From positions 14,910,231 to 14,974,230 of the forward strand of contig NC_051069.1 in assembly GCF_004664715.2 (NCBI RefSeq): a DNA stretch of 64,000 nucleotides. The letters are read 5' to 3'. How positions within the stretch are numbered: position 1 is the first letter of the stretch; each line of letters opens with the position of its first letter. Positions 1 through 13,891 of the stretch are shown here, piece after piece. Source of the stretch: Peromyscus leucopus (Eukaryota; Chordata; Mammalia; Rodentia; Cricetidae). A model generated the notes under the pieces. It saw only the letters and a program-made list of their open reading frames with translations, made no database searches and was not told the DNA's origin. A program made the translations under genes and the position numbers.

Positions 1-404
1 CTACGCCTTCCTCCACAATCAAGGGGGCACAGGCCCTGCCACCCAGCACAGCCTCACCTGAGGTTTGAGCTTTTTGAAAGCTCTTAAAGATGGGAGTCCA
101 GACCTGTCTTTCTAGGCATAGTTGGACTCAGTTTCTCCAAGTGTAAAATGTGGATGTCGTCCAGTCCTGGCTGCTAAGATGCTACGACCATCTCTGCAGA
201 ATGGAGGCCAGAACTCTTCTGAGAACTCTAAGCATCAGGCGGTCTTGCCTCCTGTCCTGTCATGTAGTATGGAGTCCGTCACAGCTTCCCACTCACCAAG
301 GCTTCTGGGCACACCAAGGCGCCTCAAGTAGAGTTCAAAAGCTCCTTTACCCCTCATAGATGGAATCCATCCTCAAATAGAAGCTGAGTTGTGTTTAATT
401 TCTT

Positions 405-620
405 CTTATTATAATAATGTGCATGGGTGTGTTACTTGCATGTATGTCTGTGCATCAAGTATATGCAGATCCCACAAAGGCCAGAAAAGGGTGTTGGATT
501 TTCTGGGACTGGAGTTATAGAGGATTGTAAGCCACCATGTGGGTGCTGGAAATCAAAATCTGGGTCCTCTGGAAGTGCAGCCAATGCTCTTAACAGCTAA
601 GCTATCTCTCCTGCTCTGGC
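405..620 (-). repeat. B3-type SINE
   Basis: Diagnostic words on this strand are 'ctggagttatagaggattgtaagccaccatgtgggtgctgg' in pieces, then 'cagccaatgctcttaac' and 'agctatctctcctgct'. They are the reverse complement of a tRNA-derived B3 SINE head and body. Edges are approximate. Confidence 0.75.
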
Positions 621-1199
621 TAAGTTATCTTTATCAGTTAATCGACTCTTTCATTCACTCCATGGTGTTTTAATCACCTCCTGGCTCCCTCTTACTGACC
701 TGGGCACACAAACCATCATATGTTCCCTAAAGAAACGTCAATAGAGGGTGGGTAGGTCATCGTTTGAAACAGGACAGGAAAGGGTACAGGATAGCCAAGG
801 AGAGTGTCCCTCCCTGGAGGGGCCGAAGGTAAAAGTTTTGTCGGGCTGCAAGAGCACCAGCAAAGGTGGTCAGTGGGAAGGTGCAGGATGGACCTGGCCT
901 GGTGCAATCTGAGGGGTCCCCAGGATGCTATCCTGTGGGAAGGGAGCCAGTCTGAAAGGACAGCACTGTGAGGCTTCATTCATGGGAGCACCTGGAGTGG
1001 GCAGGTCCAACAGGCATCCAGACTCAGGAAGCAGAAGGTAAGGTCGCCAGGGAATGAGGGCTGGGGGAAGGGACCTGCTGTTTAGTGGGGGACAGTTTCT
1101 GTTTTATGAGATAAGGAGTTTGAGAGCTTGATAACACAGCAAAGAGAACAGGACACTCCTGAACTGGACTTTTGAAAGCCTTATCCGTCTGCGTCATTT

Positions 1200-1400
1200 T
1201 TAAAGCCATTGGTGCTTCTCTTCCTCCTGTAGCCCAGGCTGACCTCATCCTTGATATGCAGTCAAGGATGACCTTGAGCATCTGATCCTCCCGCCTCTAC
1301 CTCCTAGGTTACGCTCATCTTCATGCAGTGCTGAAATCAAACCTAAGGTTTTGGTGTGTGCTAGGCAAGAATGCTAGCAGCTGAGCTACATCCCCAGATC
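1200..1400 (-). repeat. B4/RSINE-type SINE
   Basis: The stretch reads 'cctgtagcccaggctgacc', 'gatcctcccgcctctacctcc' in pieces, then 'tgctaggcaagaatgctagc' and 'gctgagctacatccccag'. This is the reverse complement of an ID head fused to a B1-like body, and it is diverged. Edges are approximate. Confidence 0.65.
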
Positions 1401-1431
1401 CACAGTTTTTATTGTTGTTTTCCTTAAACGC

Positions 1432-1618
1432 TTTTATTACGTCTGTCTATCTGTCTGTTTACTGTGTATTTGAGTGAACATATGTTCTACAGGGCTCATG
1501 TGGAAGTCAGAGGACAATTTTGGGGGAGTTGGTTCTCCTCTACCACGCAAGCCTCAGGAATCAAACTCAGGTTCTCAGGTTTGGTAGCAGGTGCCTTTAC
1601 CCACTGAGCCCTCCCATC
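1432..1618 (-). repeat. Diverged B3-type SINE
   Basis: It contains 'catgtggaagtcagagg', 'gttctcctctaccacg', 'ggtttggtagcaggtgc' and 'ctttacccactgagcc', the reverse complement of an older tRNA-type rodent SINE. A TTTG run follows directly, at 1625-1662. Confidence 0.6.
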
Positions 1619-1624
1619 AACTAA

Positions 1625-1676
1625 GTGTTTGTTTGTTTGTTTGTTTGTTTGTTTGTTTGTTTTTAAGTACATGTGA

Positions 1677-1728
<52 letters not shown>
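1625..1728. repeat. TTTG run followed by (CA)n
   Basis: A GTTT tetranucleotide run (about 1625-1662) is followed, after 'taagtacatgtgaata', by an uninterrupted CA run (about 1679-1727). Confidence 0.95.
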
Positions 1729-1730
<2 letters not shown>

Positions 1731-2419
1731 CAAAGTGAGCCTACCTTAGAGACAGAATGGGAAGGGGATATTTGAAAAGGAATGGGATGCCAGATATTAG
1801 AGGGTCCTAAAAGCACGCTGAAGCCAACGAGCCACCTCAGAGGCTTTGAGAAAAGAGAGAGGGCAGCAGGGAGTGTGGCAGTTCTGAAAGGACTGGACTG
1901 GAGAACCAGCTGGGAAGACTCAGTTCTGCATACAGGCCTTGCCTGCTGGAGCATGGTGGTAGGGTACAGAGTGCAGGGGTCACCAGGTCTTGGAGCAGGC
2001 AAGATGGCTTCTCATCTGTGACGTCTCTGGGAGTGGCTTCAGACATAGGAGAGAATAGAGCTGTTTGTACCAAGCCACTTTGTTTCAGGACAGGCCTGGC
2101 AGAGACAAACCCAGCTTCCAGTCCATGACTGGCCACATGTGGGTTTTCAGGAAGCCTCTGCCACCTACCATCTCCCCAAAACAGCCATTCTGCGGCCTTT
2201 TCCCTGTGTGGCTTACAGAGTTCCAAACCACTAGAGTTCCATGATGGCTTAGCTGTCCCACTGCCCATCACACAGAAGGGATCTACTGAGCGTCACCTAC
2301 ATGCTGGGGCACTAGAAGTCTTCCTTGGTGTCTCCTTGGGGACATGAAGAAACTGAATTTGACAGTTGTAAAGGAAACCTGCCACATATACTGGGGCCCT
2401 TAGCTGGACTTGCCAGTAG

Positions 2420-2628
<209 letters not shown>

Positions 2629-2974
2629 AAATGTTTTCAGCCAACGTGGCTAACTGCAAGTGAACTGTTCTGAATGCAAGCTGTACTGTTCATAAGCATC
2701 CTCTACAGACTCAAAACTCTCCTTCTTCAGCTTCAGGCTACAGCATTTCCCCAGCAGAAGGTATCACATTTTTGGGTTGATCCCAGGACATGTTTTGTAA
2801 AGGAGTTTGTAGCTAGACTGCACTCCTTAGGTTCAGACCTCAATTCTCACTGGCCACTTGTCTTTCAACCTCACCTTCTCCATCTAGAAAACGGGAAATA
2901 GTTATGTCACCTTATAGATCCATAAGAATGTCTAGTGCCCAGAAACTGCTCAGTGGAAAGTATCACTAACGGTA

Positions 2975-3190
2975 GTGATATTGATAATATTGGATAATGA
3001 TGAGTATAATGATGGTGGCAGTGATGGTGGTGGTGATGGTGGTGGTGATAACAGTTTTGTTGATGGTGATGGTCTATGATGGTGACAGGGATGGTGGTGG
3101 TGATGGTGGTGGTGATGGTAGTGGTGGTTTTGTTGATGGTGATGGTCTGTGATGGTGACAGGGATGGTGGTGGTGATGGTGGTAATTGTT
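2975..3190 (+). repeat. GATGGTGGT-type repeat with a 73-bp duplication
   Basis: Variable GGT/GAT repeats. A segment beginning 'ttttgttgatggtgatggtc' occurs at about 3054 and again at about 3127, so a unit of roughly 73 bp is duplicated inside the array. A frame of 92 codons through it is a repeat artefact. Confidence 0.85.
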
Positions 3191-3540
3191 GGGGTCTAGA
3201 TGGTCTGAAGTTCCTCCCTCAAGCACAAACCCCGAACCAGATGTGGCCCCATGACTGTGGAAAACAGTGGGCAGGAGATAAAGCCTATGAGGAGTGTCCT
3301 CCAGGGAGAAATCAAGACCACATGTTCAGGGAACTGCAGAAGAACTCAGATTAGGAGGTCAAAGAGACTGTTCAAGTTCTACTTGCAATGCCATTTCTAC
3401 TAGCCAGATAAACAATATAGAAAACAGCAGTGGGAAAAATTTGAAAAAGTTCTTGAAGTGAACACAGAGTCTTATATCTCTTTCTACCATTACCCCTCCT
3501 TTCCAGGTCCCTGTGATGCCCATAACTATGCTGGCCACAG

Positions 3541-3745
3541 TGGGTAATGGGTGGTGGTGGTGGTGGTGGTGGTGGTGGTGGTGGTGGTGGTGGTGGTGTT
3601 AATGATGATGGTGGTGATGATGGTGATGGTGGTGGTGGTGATGATGGTGATGATGGTGGTGGTGATGATGGTGATGGTGGTGATGGTGATGATGGCGGTG
3701 GCAGTGATGGTAATGGTAATGGTAATGGTGATAGTGGTAAGGTAG
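3541..3745 (+). repeat. (TGG)n grading into GATGGT repeats
   Basis: A pure TGG run (about 3551-3598) passes into irregular GATGGT/GATGAT and then GGTAAT units. All frames are open because the unit is a trinucleotide. None is a gene. Confidence 0.95.
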
Positions 3746-4097
3746 TTGTAGTGGCAGTAGACTTGATCTTTATTGAGGAGTGTCCAGGATCCTCTGATTG
3801 CCACTGAAACCCAGGACCAGGGAGCACAGAGTCCTGATTGACAACTTGGTGTGTAAGACCAAGTTCTCTGTAAAGTGAAGCTGTGTGTCTTGATTAAGGT
3901 AAGCCAGGGGCAGAAACACATACTGATTGGACACTCCCCTGCCCTGAGGCCTCTCCCACATCCACATTAAGGACTCTCAGGTAGAGACATGCTCCCCAGA
4001 AGTAGAGAGTTCTGAATACCACATACCCACATGCCCCTCACTTTTCTATAGAATGCATAGAATATATATCATCTCCTCATATACTAGAGAACTTGAG

Positions 4098-4100
4098 GTG

Positions 4101-4147
<47 letters not shown>
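4098..4147 (+). repeat. (GT)n microsatellite
   Basis: An uninterrupted dinucleotide run of about 25 units, followed by a degenerate 'atactgtgtgtatagg' tail. Confidence 0.95.
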
Positions 4148-4148
<1 letters not shown>

Positions 4149-4224
4149 ATATACTGTGTGTATAGGTTTAAGAGTATACATATATGTTTATGAGTACACA
4201 CATATGTACAGGTACACATGTAGA

Positions 4225-4475
4225 GGCCAGCCATCAGCTTTGGGCATTTATTCCTCAGGAACCTTTTACAGGAATTCTTTGAGACAAGAACTCACTGATT
4301 CTTCTAGACTGACAGTCCAGCTCCAGGGATCTACCTATCTAGACCTTCTCAGTGCTGAGATGATAAGTATGCACCACCATTCCCAGCTTACATAGGTTCT
4401 GGGAATCAAACTCGGGTTCTCGGGCACGAACAGCAAGTCACTCACTGACTGAGCTAGCTTCTCAGGCCTGGCCAT
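4225..4475 (-). repeat. Composite rodent SINE (B4-like)
   Basis: It contains 'tttgagacaagaactcactg', 'gcaccaccattcccagc', 'gggaatcaaactcggg' and 'gactgagctagcttctcagg', the reverse complement of a B1-like body fused to a tRNA-type head. It lies about 380 bp before the Ccdc33 start codon. Confidence 0.65.
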
Positions 4476-4787
4476 TGTTTCCACGTTTCATGTTCGTCCT
4501 CTCAGCCTGCTGCCTTCACTAGAGGACGGGATTCGGTGGGGGTGGGGGGGCGGAGGACAGAAACGTGTGTTCGGTTCACTGCTATATTCAAAATGCCTAA
4601 GGCAGCGCCTCATATACAGTAGGTTTTCAATAAATATTTGCTGGAAGATCAAATGCTAAATGGAAAGAAATCATTGCTGCTTTTGTTCCCCAGTCCAGGC
4701 TGTTTCCTGGCTTGTTGCCTGGATCCTTCTCAAACAAACAGAGAAGGGTGAGGTGTGGCCCCCAATGCCCAATCTGTCTGCTTTCAG

Positions 4788-6379
<1,592 letters not shown>

Positions 6380-6828
6380 TAAACCGGCTGTCTGAAGCCC
6401 TAAGGTCCCCAACCTCAATCTCAGCAGAATCTGAGGGAGCTCCTGAGTTACAAGGCAGAAGTCTTTTCTGTGAGCCCATCTAGCATAAGGCTCAGGTGAG
6501 GGTGCTAGTCATTTTGTGGGAGGTCTCCCACTATGGCCATGTTCTGCATCCAGGCATCACGTCCAGTTGAGGATACACAGAGCAAGCAGTAGTTCATTTC
6601 ACGGATGGAGAAAACACACCCAGGATTCTGGATTCCACTAAATCTCAACGTTTACTGGGAATCGTAGAACACAGTAGCTTGTGGAATCCAAGATCAGCCC
6701 CTAAGCATGGAGTGTCACTAGATACAAAACAGTTGGATACAATATGGGTATCACACATGGTCCTCAAGGCTGGCAGGAGTGTTCCGAAGAGGGAGTATAA
6801 GTCCAGGGAAGGCTGTCTCAGAAGATGT

Positions 6829-7035
6829 GTCATTTGAGAAGAGTATCCCGTCCCTTCTCCACTCATCTGCTTACTCCTCCATCATTTGAGAGGGGTCCCG
6901 TCCCTTCTCCACTCATCTATTTACCCCTCCATCATTTGAGAGGGGTCCCCGTCCCTTCTCCACTCATCTATTTACTCCTCCATCATTTGAGAGGGGTCCC
7001 GTCCCTTCTCCACTCACCTATCTGTTTACTCTTCC
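6829..7035 (+). repeat. About 4 tandem copies of a ~50-bp unit
   Basis: Four consecutive copies of a unit starting 'atcatttgagaggggtcccg' and ending 'tttactcctcc'. The first and last copies are the most diverged, and the last has an extra 'ctgt'. It is a small minisatellite in intron 2. Confidence 0.95.
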
Positions 7036-7223
7036 ATTCCATATTTGGCTGTGTCAGATCCACACAAGGTGGGTGAGGTTTAGGGGTGACAATTTTAGGC
7101 TTAGGGGAGAAGGTTCCAGGAGTGAGGTCTAGTATAAGCTAGCAAAGAGCAGGGGATGATTCAGCTGGCAGCAGAGGGACGAGTTGAGGTGGCACTCCAA
7201 AGGCACAGCTATCCTGCCCCCCT

Positions 7224-7558
7224 GTGTGTGTGTGTGTGTGTGTCTGTCTGTCTGTCTCTGTCTCTCTCTCTGTCTCCCCCCGTCTGTGTGTGTGTGTCTG
7301 TCTCTCTCTCTCCCTCTGTGTGTGTGTATGTGTGTGTGTGTCTGTTTGTCTCTGTCTCTCTCTCTCCCTCTGTGTATGTGTGTCTGTCTGTCTGTCTCTG
7401 TCTCTCTCTCTGTCTCCCCCATCTCTGTGTGTGTCTGTCTGTCTCTGTCTCTCTCTCCCTCTGTGTGTGTGTGTGTGTGTATCTGTTTGTCTCTCTCTCT
7501 CTCTCCCTCTGTGTACATGTGTCTGTCTGTCTGTCTGTCTGTCTCTGTCTCTCTCTCT
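7224..7558 (+). repeat. Compound GT / TCTG / CT microsatellite
   Basis: A module made of a (TG)n run, TCTG units, a (TC)n run and a CCC end is repeated about six times, which gives a higher-order pattern. The many 118-144 codon frames on both strands are repeat artefacts. Confidence 0.93.
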
Positions 7559-10069
7559 TGCACACAATCTAGGCTGGCACTGAGTAGCGCCCAGGAGGTA
7601 GACTGAGTTGGTTATGTAGAGATCTAATGGAGGAAGAATTGGGAGGAGCTAAGGCTGCCGCGGCCAAGAGCAGAGGGGGGTATTCAATTCTGAAGGCAAA
7701 AGGGGAGGCACGGGAGGGGGTCTGTAAGGAAGGGATTTTAGGTACAGTAAGCAGGCAGCATGTGACAGGGACCCAGGAACAGCTGCTCTTGCCCAGGCCT
7801 CCTGGCCTACTCCATGGCCCACTCTAATCTTGGTCCATTCACTTCTGGATCAGTTAACACACCTTTCTGACCCGCTCTGTGCTCAGCTCCACTCTGTTCT
7901 GTTGTGAAATGAGATGGGTAGCCTAGGTGAATCTGAAAGCTCCCTGTGTCCAGAGCCTGGGCCCCACCCACCCCGCAGTGTAACAGTACTATCTAGGGAG
8001 GAGGCTCAGAACCCAGGAACAAGCTGTCCCTGTTCTTTGGGTTCCAGCACGGCCTGGCCAGCCTGGGCCACATGGGCAGTGCATTCAGGCTACAGTGTAA
8101 AAATGGGGGTGAAAGTGGCTGGGACTGCTGGGGGAGGGGGCTGGCGAGATGGCTGCCTCGACCTCGGCAGCTCTAATTTCTGTTATTTCGAGTCATCATC
8201 TCTGCGCCACACTCCCTCTTAAAGTGTCAGATGTCTGCTTCTACCAAGACAAGAAAATAGCTTTCAAGGGAGAGGAAAATCGCTCTCCTTAGGTGGGGGC
8301 AGGGGGTCAGCAATCACAGCCCTGATGGCAGTGCGGGAGCCCACAGACAATGGAGGGCTCCTTGTGAACAGGGGACATGCTTGTAGTTAGACAGGCTCAG
8401 GCCAGCAGCTCAGGCTAAGGAAGGCAGGGCCCTCCTTTTGTTACCTGGAGGCCTAGGCAGGACACAAAAGGCTAGAGGGGCCCAGTGGTTCTTTGGGCCT
8501 GTGGCCTGGAACCATAGGGGTCCTCATAGCCACACTGTCTCTCTGCCTTGTGGATAGGGACAAGGATGTCCAGATAAGAGGGTGTCATAAGGAAGGGGGG
8601 CTCTATCCAGGAGAGGGGGCTTCCCTTGGTTCCCTAGTTGAGAACTGAAGAGGAGGAGAAGGAACTGGAGAGGGGTAGGCAGTGAATAGGAGAAGGGACA
8701 ACAGAGAATTCCATTTTGGGGTCCCAGCACAACTGCAGCAAAATTCAATTCGAGTCTAGGAACAGATTTCTGGGCTCCACAGACAGAGGCTTCAGTTCAA
8801 AGCCGTTTCCTCCAGGAAGCCTTACCAGCATGGATTTCATTCCTTCCAGGCTGTTCTCAGCCCTGTTGGTACCAGGTGTCTCAACAATCGATTCAGTTTA
8901 GACCTTGAGTTTCATGAGTGTTTTTTGCTTTACATAGTGTGTGCCATTTTTTTCCCCAAGCCACAGCAGATGAAGGGCATTGGGGTGGGGGGAAATAGAA
9001 CAATGGGGTGAAGGGCAGGCAGGCATCTAACTGGGTGGCAGGGACAGGGCTCAGTGAGTGACCAGGATCAGAGCTCAGTGTGAATGTCTGCTGACTGAGT
9101 CTGAATCCTTCTGCTTCCTGGCCATGGTGCACAGGTCACTTGGTTCTAACGGGTCACACCAAATGCAGTTGCTCTGAGCTAGTATTTCCCTGGAGGTGGG
9201 GGTGGTGAGCAGGAACTGTTGCCATGAATATTTCCAGAGGTTGAATGTGGAGGTCCCTCGGGGCGTTCTGACTCACAAAAGAGGATCCTGGAGAGCACAC
9301 AGGCAGAAGCTACCTCAGGTTCTCTGCAGCTGCTGGCTGTCACCCTCCCGCAGGGCACAGGGGCTTCCTGAGATGTCTGCCCACACCTGGTTCTGGCAGC
9401 TTGGAGATCATATGACTAATCATGTGTCCCTGCCCAGAAGAAGGGGCAGTGATCGGAAAAGAGGTAGATGGTCTGTGCCGCGCTAGACAAAGGCCTCTGA
9501 GGGGAGGAGGGTAGAAAGTACAGGCAAGTCTGAGCTCTGACCAACTCCCCAAAATTCCACCCCTCGGTGGGGCGGGGGAGGGAAGGGACCTTGGGTCCTG
9601 AGCCATTGCTCCCTCAAAGGCCACTGCATCCCTGAAAGTTCAGGGACATTGTCCCACAGGCAGAGCTGTTGAAGAGGGAATCTTTGGGCTGGAAATTCCC
9701 AGGGATGGAGTTTCTGGAAACGTTGAGTTGAATTCCTCGCTAGCAGCTCTGGGGGCCGCCTTGGGGATTCCTGCCATTTCAAACCTCCATTTCCTCCTGC
9801 AGGACCCCGTGGTTCCCGAGGAAGAGGGGAGGAGGGTGTGGTGGTGGGAGCCCTCCCTGCAGTCTCCTCTCCCAAACAATCACAGTTTTGTTTCATGGAA
9901 ATGATTCCGTTTCCCTGGAGCCCTTTAAAAGACGCTTTCATTTTTTTTTTTACTTCTTCCATTTAAAATACCTTTTTATTTTATTTATTTTACTATTATT
10001 ATTATTATTGCCCCGGAGGAACAGGGAAAGGAAGAAAGAAAAAAAAAAAAGCTAGTAAAGCAATCACCA

Positions 10070-10510
10070 AGCGCGAAGCACCTGGCTCTAAGCCTGTGGA
10101 TTCCGACCGTGGCTCTGGCGCTAACCAGCTGGGGGCTTTTCTTAAGGAGAAGTGGAGACGAACCGAGCCGCCGCGGAGCGAGCGAGCGGAGGGGCCTGCT
10201 ACCTCCTCACCTCTCCCCTCCGTCCCTACACCTCGGCCGTGTCCTTTCCCTTTGTTCGCTCCCTCTCCCCACCCCCATTCAGCCTGTTTGTTCCAAGTCC
10301 CGATTCTGGCTAGAGCGGCCGGCCAGCACTTTCGCTACCCCAGGAACCCTCCAGCTTCAGGCCAGAGCCCTGCGGGTCCTCACTCTCCCTCTCCTAGCCG
10401 CTTTTAAATTCATTATGCCTTTTATTGCTTGCTATTGCATGTGCTATTCCCATTGCCCTGGAGACTGGAGTGGTTCAAGCCGGAGAGGCCCACGATGCGG
10501 ATTTCATTAA
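10070..10510. promoter_or_regulatory. CpG-rich patch inside intron 2
   Basis: CpG dinucleotides are frequent here (I count more than twenty in about 440 bp), including 'gccgccgcggagcgagcgag' at 10168-10187 and 'gcggccggcc' near 10315. The surrounding rodent DNA is CpG-poor. No TATA box or exon is recognisable. It could be an intronic promoter or an unmethylated enhancer, and I cannot tell which. Flanking sequence between 9880 and 11060 is also largely free of SINEs. Confidence 0.45.
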
Positions 10511-11158
10511 CTCCCCTCTTTACTGCCCATTCACTCTCAGGGGACTGGCCTGGAGGGTGGGGAAGGAAACCTGGGCACCTCTTTGTTCATGCCCCCGTCC
10601 CTCCGTGCCCGGCCGCTTCCCTGGTCTTTCAAAGTTTCCACCTGCCCCAGTCCTGGTAGAGAGGAATGCTGTGGCCCATTTCACAGGTTGGGAGATGGGG
10701 TTGAGAAAATAATTCTGGGAGTACAAAAAAAAAGGAAGCGTTGGGAGGTGCCGCGGGGGAGAGCAGGCTAGAACTGGACTGCCAGCCCCTTGCCCTGGCT
10801 GGTGTGACTGACCCCCCTACCCCACCCCACCCCCCATCTGCCCTGTCCTGGGATCCCAAAGCCCGTCCCTTCTCGGCCGCTTTTGCCTCCATCAAATCTG
10901 CGGACCGCAGCAAGGCAGCTAGCTCTTCCTTGCAAATGAGGCAGTTTTATGGGCTTTAGAAAAACACTCCAATTGTTCCCTCAATTACCCTGGAGCAGAT
11001 TGAATATATTAATCTCTCTCTTAACTCGAGTTAGAGACTCAGCTGCCACCCCTCCCCCCAGCCACCAGCGCCCTTCTGCAGGCACGTGCCAGGGATTGAC
11101 TCCCCGCCCCCACCGTCCTGGGCCTGGAGCCCCAAGCAGGTCAGTTTGGGCCCTGGCA

Positions 11159-11163
<5 letters not shown>

Positions 11164-11251
<88 letters not shown>

Positions 11252-11312
11252 TCTCTCTCTCCCTCCCTCCCTCCCCCCCTCTCTCTCTACACACACACAC
11301 ACACACACACAG
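11164..11312 (+). repeat. Long (CT)n tract then CCCT and (CA)n
   Basis: More than 80 bp of pure CT passes into CTCC/CCCT variants (to about 11288) and then a short CA run (to about 11311). It is a polypyrimidine tract with mirror symmetry. Confidence 0.96.
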
Positions 11313-12079
11313 CCCTGTTTTACATTCTCTATCAATTTTCATTGATTTTTTTTCCTCCTCCTCTGCCATTATTTGAAAGAGCTTTTTTCTTAAGTAAACG
11401 TGATCATGGGACTTCCACCCTCCCGCCCCTCTCACCACATAGGGACTGGGCGGGGTCTGAGGGGCTCCCCTCTAGCTCCAGTGACAAGTGCCTCCAGCTT
11501 AAACACACTCTGCCCCAGGCAGCTGAGCCCTGCTAAAAGCTACCTGAGGTTTCCCTTTGTAGCTCGATTTTCTTTTATTTCTGAGGAACAAAGGCGCTGT
11601 CGAGGCGTTCTCAGAGTGCTGTCACCACACAGGGAGGGGACAGCCTGTCTCTGAGGCAGTGAGTCCGCTGCTGGCAGAGCAGTGGAGTAGCCAGTTCTGG
11701 CCCTGGGGAGGATGGGGCAGAGAGCACTTCCAACCCCTCCCCCAACACACACACACACACATACACACCCCAAGGGGAGGAGCCACGGCCTGACTGTCTC
11801 ATAATGGTCTGTTGGCCACCAGCAATGAAATAGTTCCTAGTCAAGGAATTCTCTAGGGGGAACCCAAGGGTCCCACCCAGTGTGGCTATCCTAGATGAGA
11901 CTCAAAGATGCCTAAGTTTGTAGGGGTCCTGTATTTATGTCCTCTGCCTTCACCTTGACTGATCTTCAAGCTGCCTCTGTAGGCCTGGATTCCTGTTGTG
12001 GGGCCCCTGGCCTATCAGCTGAGTGGACAGAGCAGCCAGCTTTCGATGACAGGCAGGCACATGGGTCAAGATGACCTGG

Positions 12080-12240
12080 ATGCAGCAGGTTAAGCTCTGG
12101 TTTATCTAGCAGCATCTTGACCTTGTGCAAGTTACAGGACTTTCTCAGCCTCCACTTCCCCACCTGTGAAATGGGTAAGAACCACTCCTATGTCTGCTGT
12201 TGCCGGGAAGATTTAAAAAGTGGCGTACAGTACGCCCTGC
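12080..12240 (+). repeat. MIR-like ancient SINE
   Basis: It carries words typical of a MIR core: 'gaccttgtgcaagttacagg', 'cctccacttccccacctgtg', 'aaatgggtaagaa'. It is diverged and its edges are uncertain. Confidence 0.6.
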
Positions 12241-12607
12241 AGAAGGTGTGTTAGTGACAGCCGGCTGATCTAGCAGCAAGCTCACAGGGAACCCTGTGTT
12301 GAACAAGCAGAGAGTATACAGGCTCCCATTTCTGCACCTAGAAAACAAGAGCGCTCCTTCTAGACTGGCCAGTCTCCCCAAAGAGGGGTGCGATGGACTT
12401 GTGAGCCCCACATCCCTGGGTCAGATACCAGACTGCAGGGTGAAGAGAGGACTAGTCTGGGTGCTAGTCTGGGAAGTAGTTCCCTTAGCAGATTGCTGTA
12501 AGGGAACAGAGCAGAGCAGATGGCCCTGCTGGCCCCGCCTCCTTGCTGCTGCCTTTCCCCTCTCCCACCAGCAAGGACTGGTGCTGACTCACACCTCCCG
12601 GATGCCT

Positions 12608-12678
<71 letters not shown>
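12608..12678 (+). repeat. (GA)n tract
   Basis: A purine-only GA run of about 70 bp with a single AAAG interruption. Confidence 0.96.
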
Positions 12679-12680
<2 letters not shown>

Positions 12681-13891
12681 GGCCCCACCTCTCATCTCCA
12701 GCAGTCACCGTCACAGATGTTTAGGCTCACAGGAACACACATGTACATGGTGTTTATAGGTATGCAGAAACACACCACAACCTCTCACAAAGACACGCTC
12801 ACAAGAAACACACACATGCCTCCACATCTAGACCCACGCCTCCTGGCCTCATCTCTGTACAAGCTCTCCCAAGTGACTAAGAGGCTTGGGGACATGGCAT
12901 GTGTGATGTATGAGGTGAGATTAAAGCGCTGTGTGAAACTGGTATTTAATACAACTGTGACAGCAAACGGGGAGGGGGCAGGCAGCAGGGAAAGCTGACA
13001 GCCTGGTTGCTTTGGTCTCAGCGAGGGTTGGCCTCCCAGGCAGAGGTCAGCACAGCCACCCTCAGCCTGGGTTGGGTTTGCAAAGCCTCAGGGCCAGCCG
13101 AGGCCCGGGCCAGCAGAGATCAGTCCCTTTTCCAGGATAAATGGAGCATGCATATGGGTGTCCTTCCTCCATGTGGTGCCTACAGCCTGCCTTGTGTCCC
13201 CGTGGTCCAACCTCACTTGACAGAGGGAGGGAGCCATTCATTCATCCATCTGCTCATCCATTCATTCATTCTGTTCACTCTCCCAAGCAGCAGACTGAGT
13301 TTCTGTGTGTCCAGCCCTTGGGGAAATGCCCAGGTAGGCACAGCAGGGAAATGGGAGGCACTGACAGTGACTTTCCAAACCCACAATCTCTCTAAGTGAA
13401 CCCCAAGGACTCAGGTGACTGCAGAAAAGCAGCTGTTGAAGGATTCAGAAGACTTTGAACCTCAGCTCCCAGCTCCATCTAAACAGTTACAAATCAGATG
13501 GAGTCACTGACCTCCTTGGGCCTCATAGTCCTCAGCCGAACAATGGGTACAGTGGTGCCTATCGATGAGGAGGGTGTGAGGCTTGCACGGTGTAAATAAA
13601 GCCCTTCACAGACATCAGAGAGATGGTTGAGCCTTGCCTCAAGGACAGATGGGGTGGAAGAGCGAGGGTTCTGATGGAGCACTCAGAAAGAGCACGGTGT
13701 AGAGGCAGGATATAGAGTTGGGCAAGGGACTGGCTGGTAGGGAGAAATCAGGAATTAGAGAATTGCAGGTATGCTAAGGGGATGAAGAGGAGGTGGCATC
13801 TCCAGGGACTCTGGGATTTCTGTCTTGGAGGCTACTCTGAGCCAGACTGACAAAGGCAGAACTCACTGGGCATCCACAAAGCCTGTTAGAG

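Noticed and set aside
3372..3921. Proline/threonine-rich frames of 131-151 codons on the minus strand
   Set aside because: They are translations of the TGG/GAT repeat.
7129..7606. Six overlapping frames of 118-144 codons with Arg/Glu/Thr or Cys/Val/Leu bias
   Set aside because: All come from the compound GT/TCTG/CT microsatellite.
10949..11536. 195-codon frame with a poly-(Ser-Leu) stretch
   Set aside because: It is a translation of the CT dinucleotide tract.
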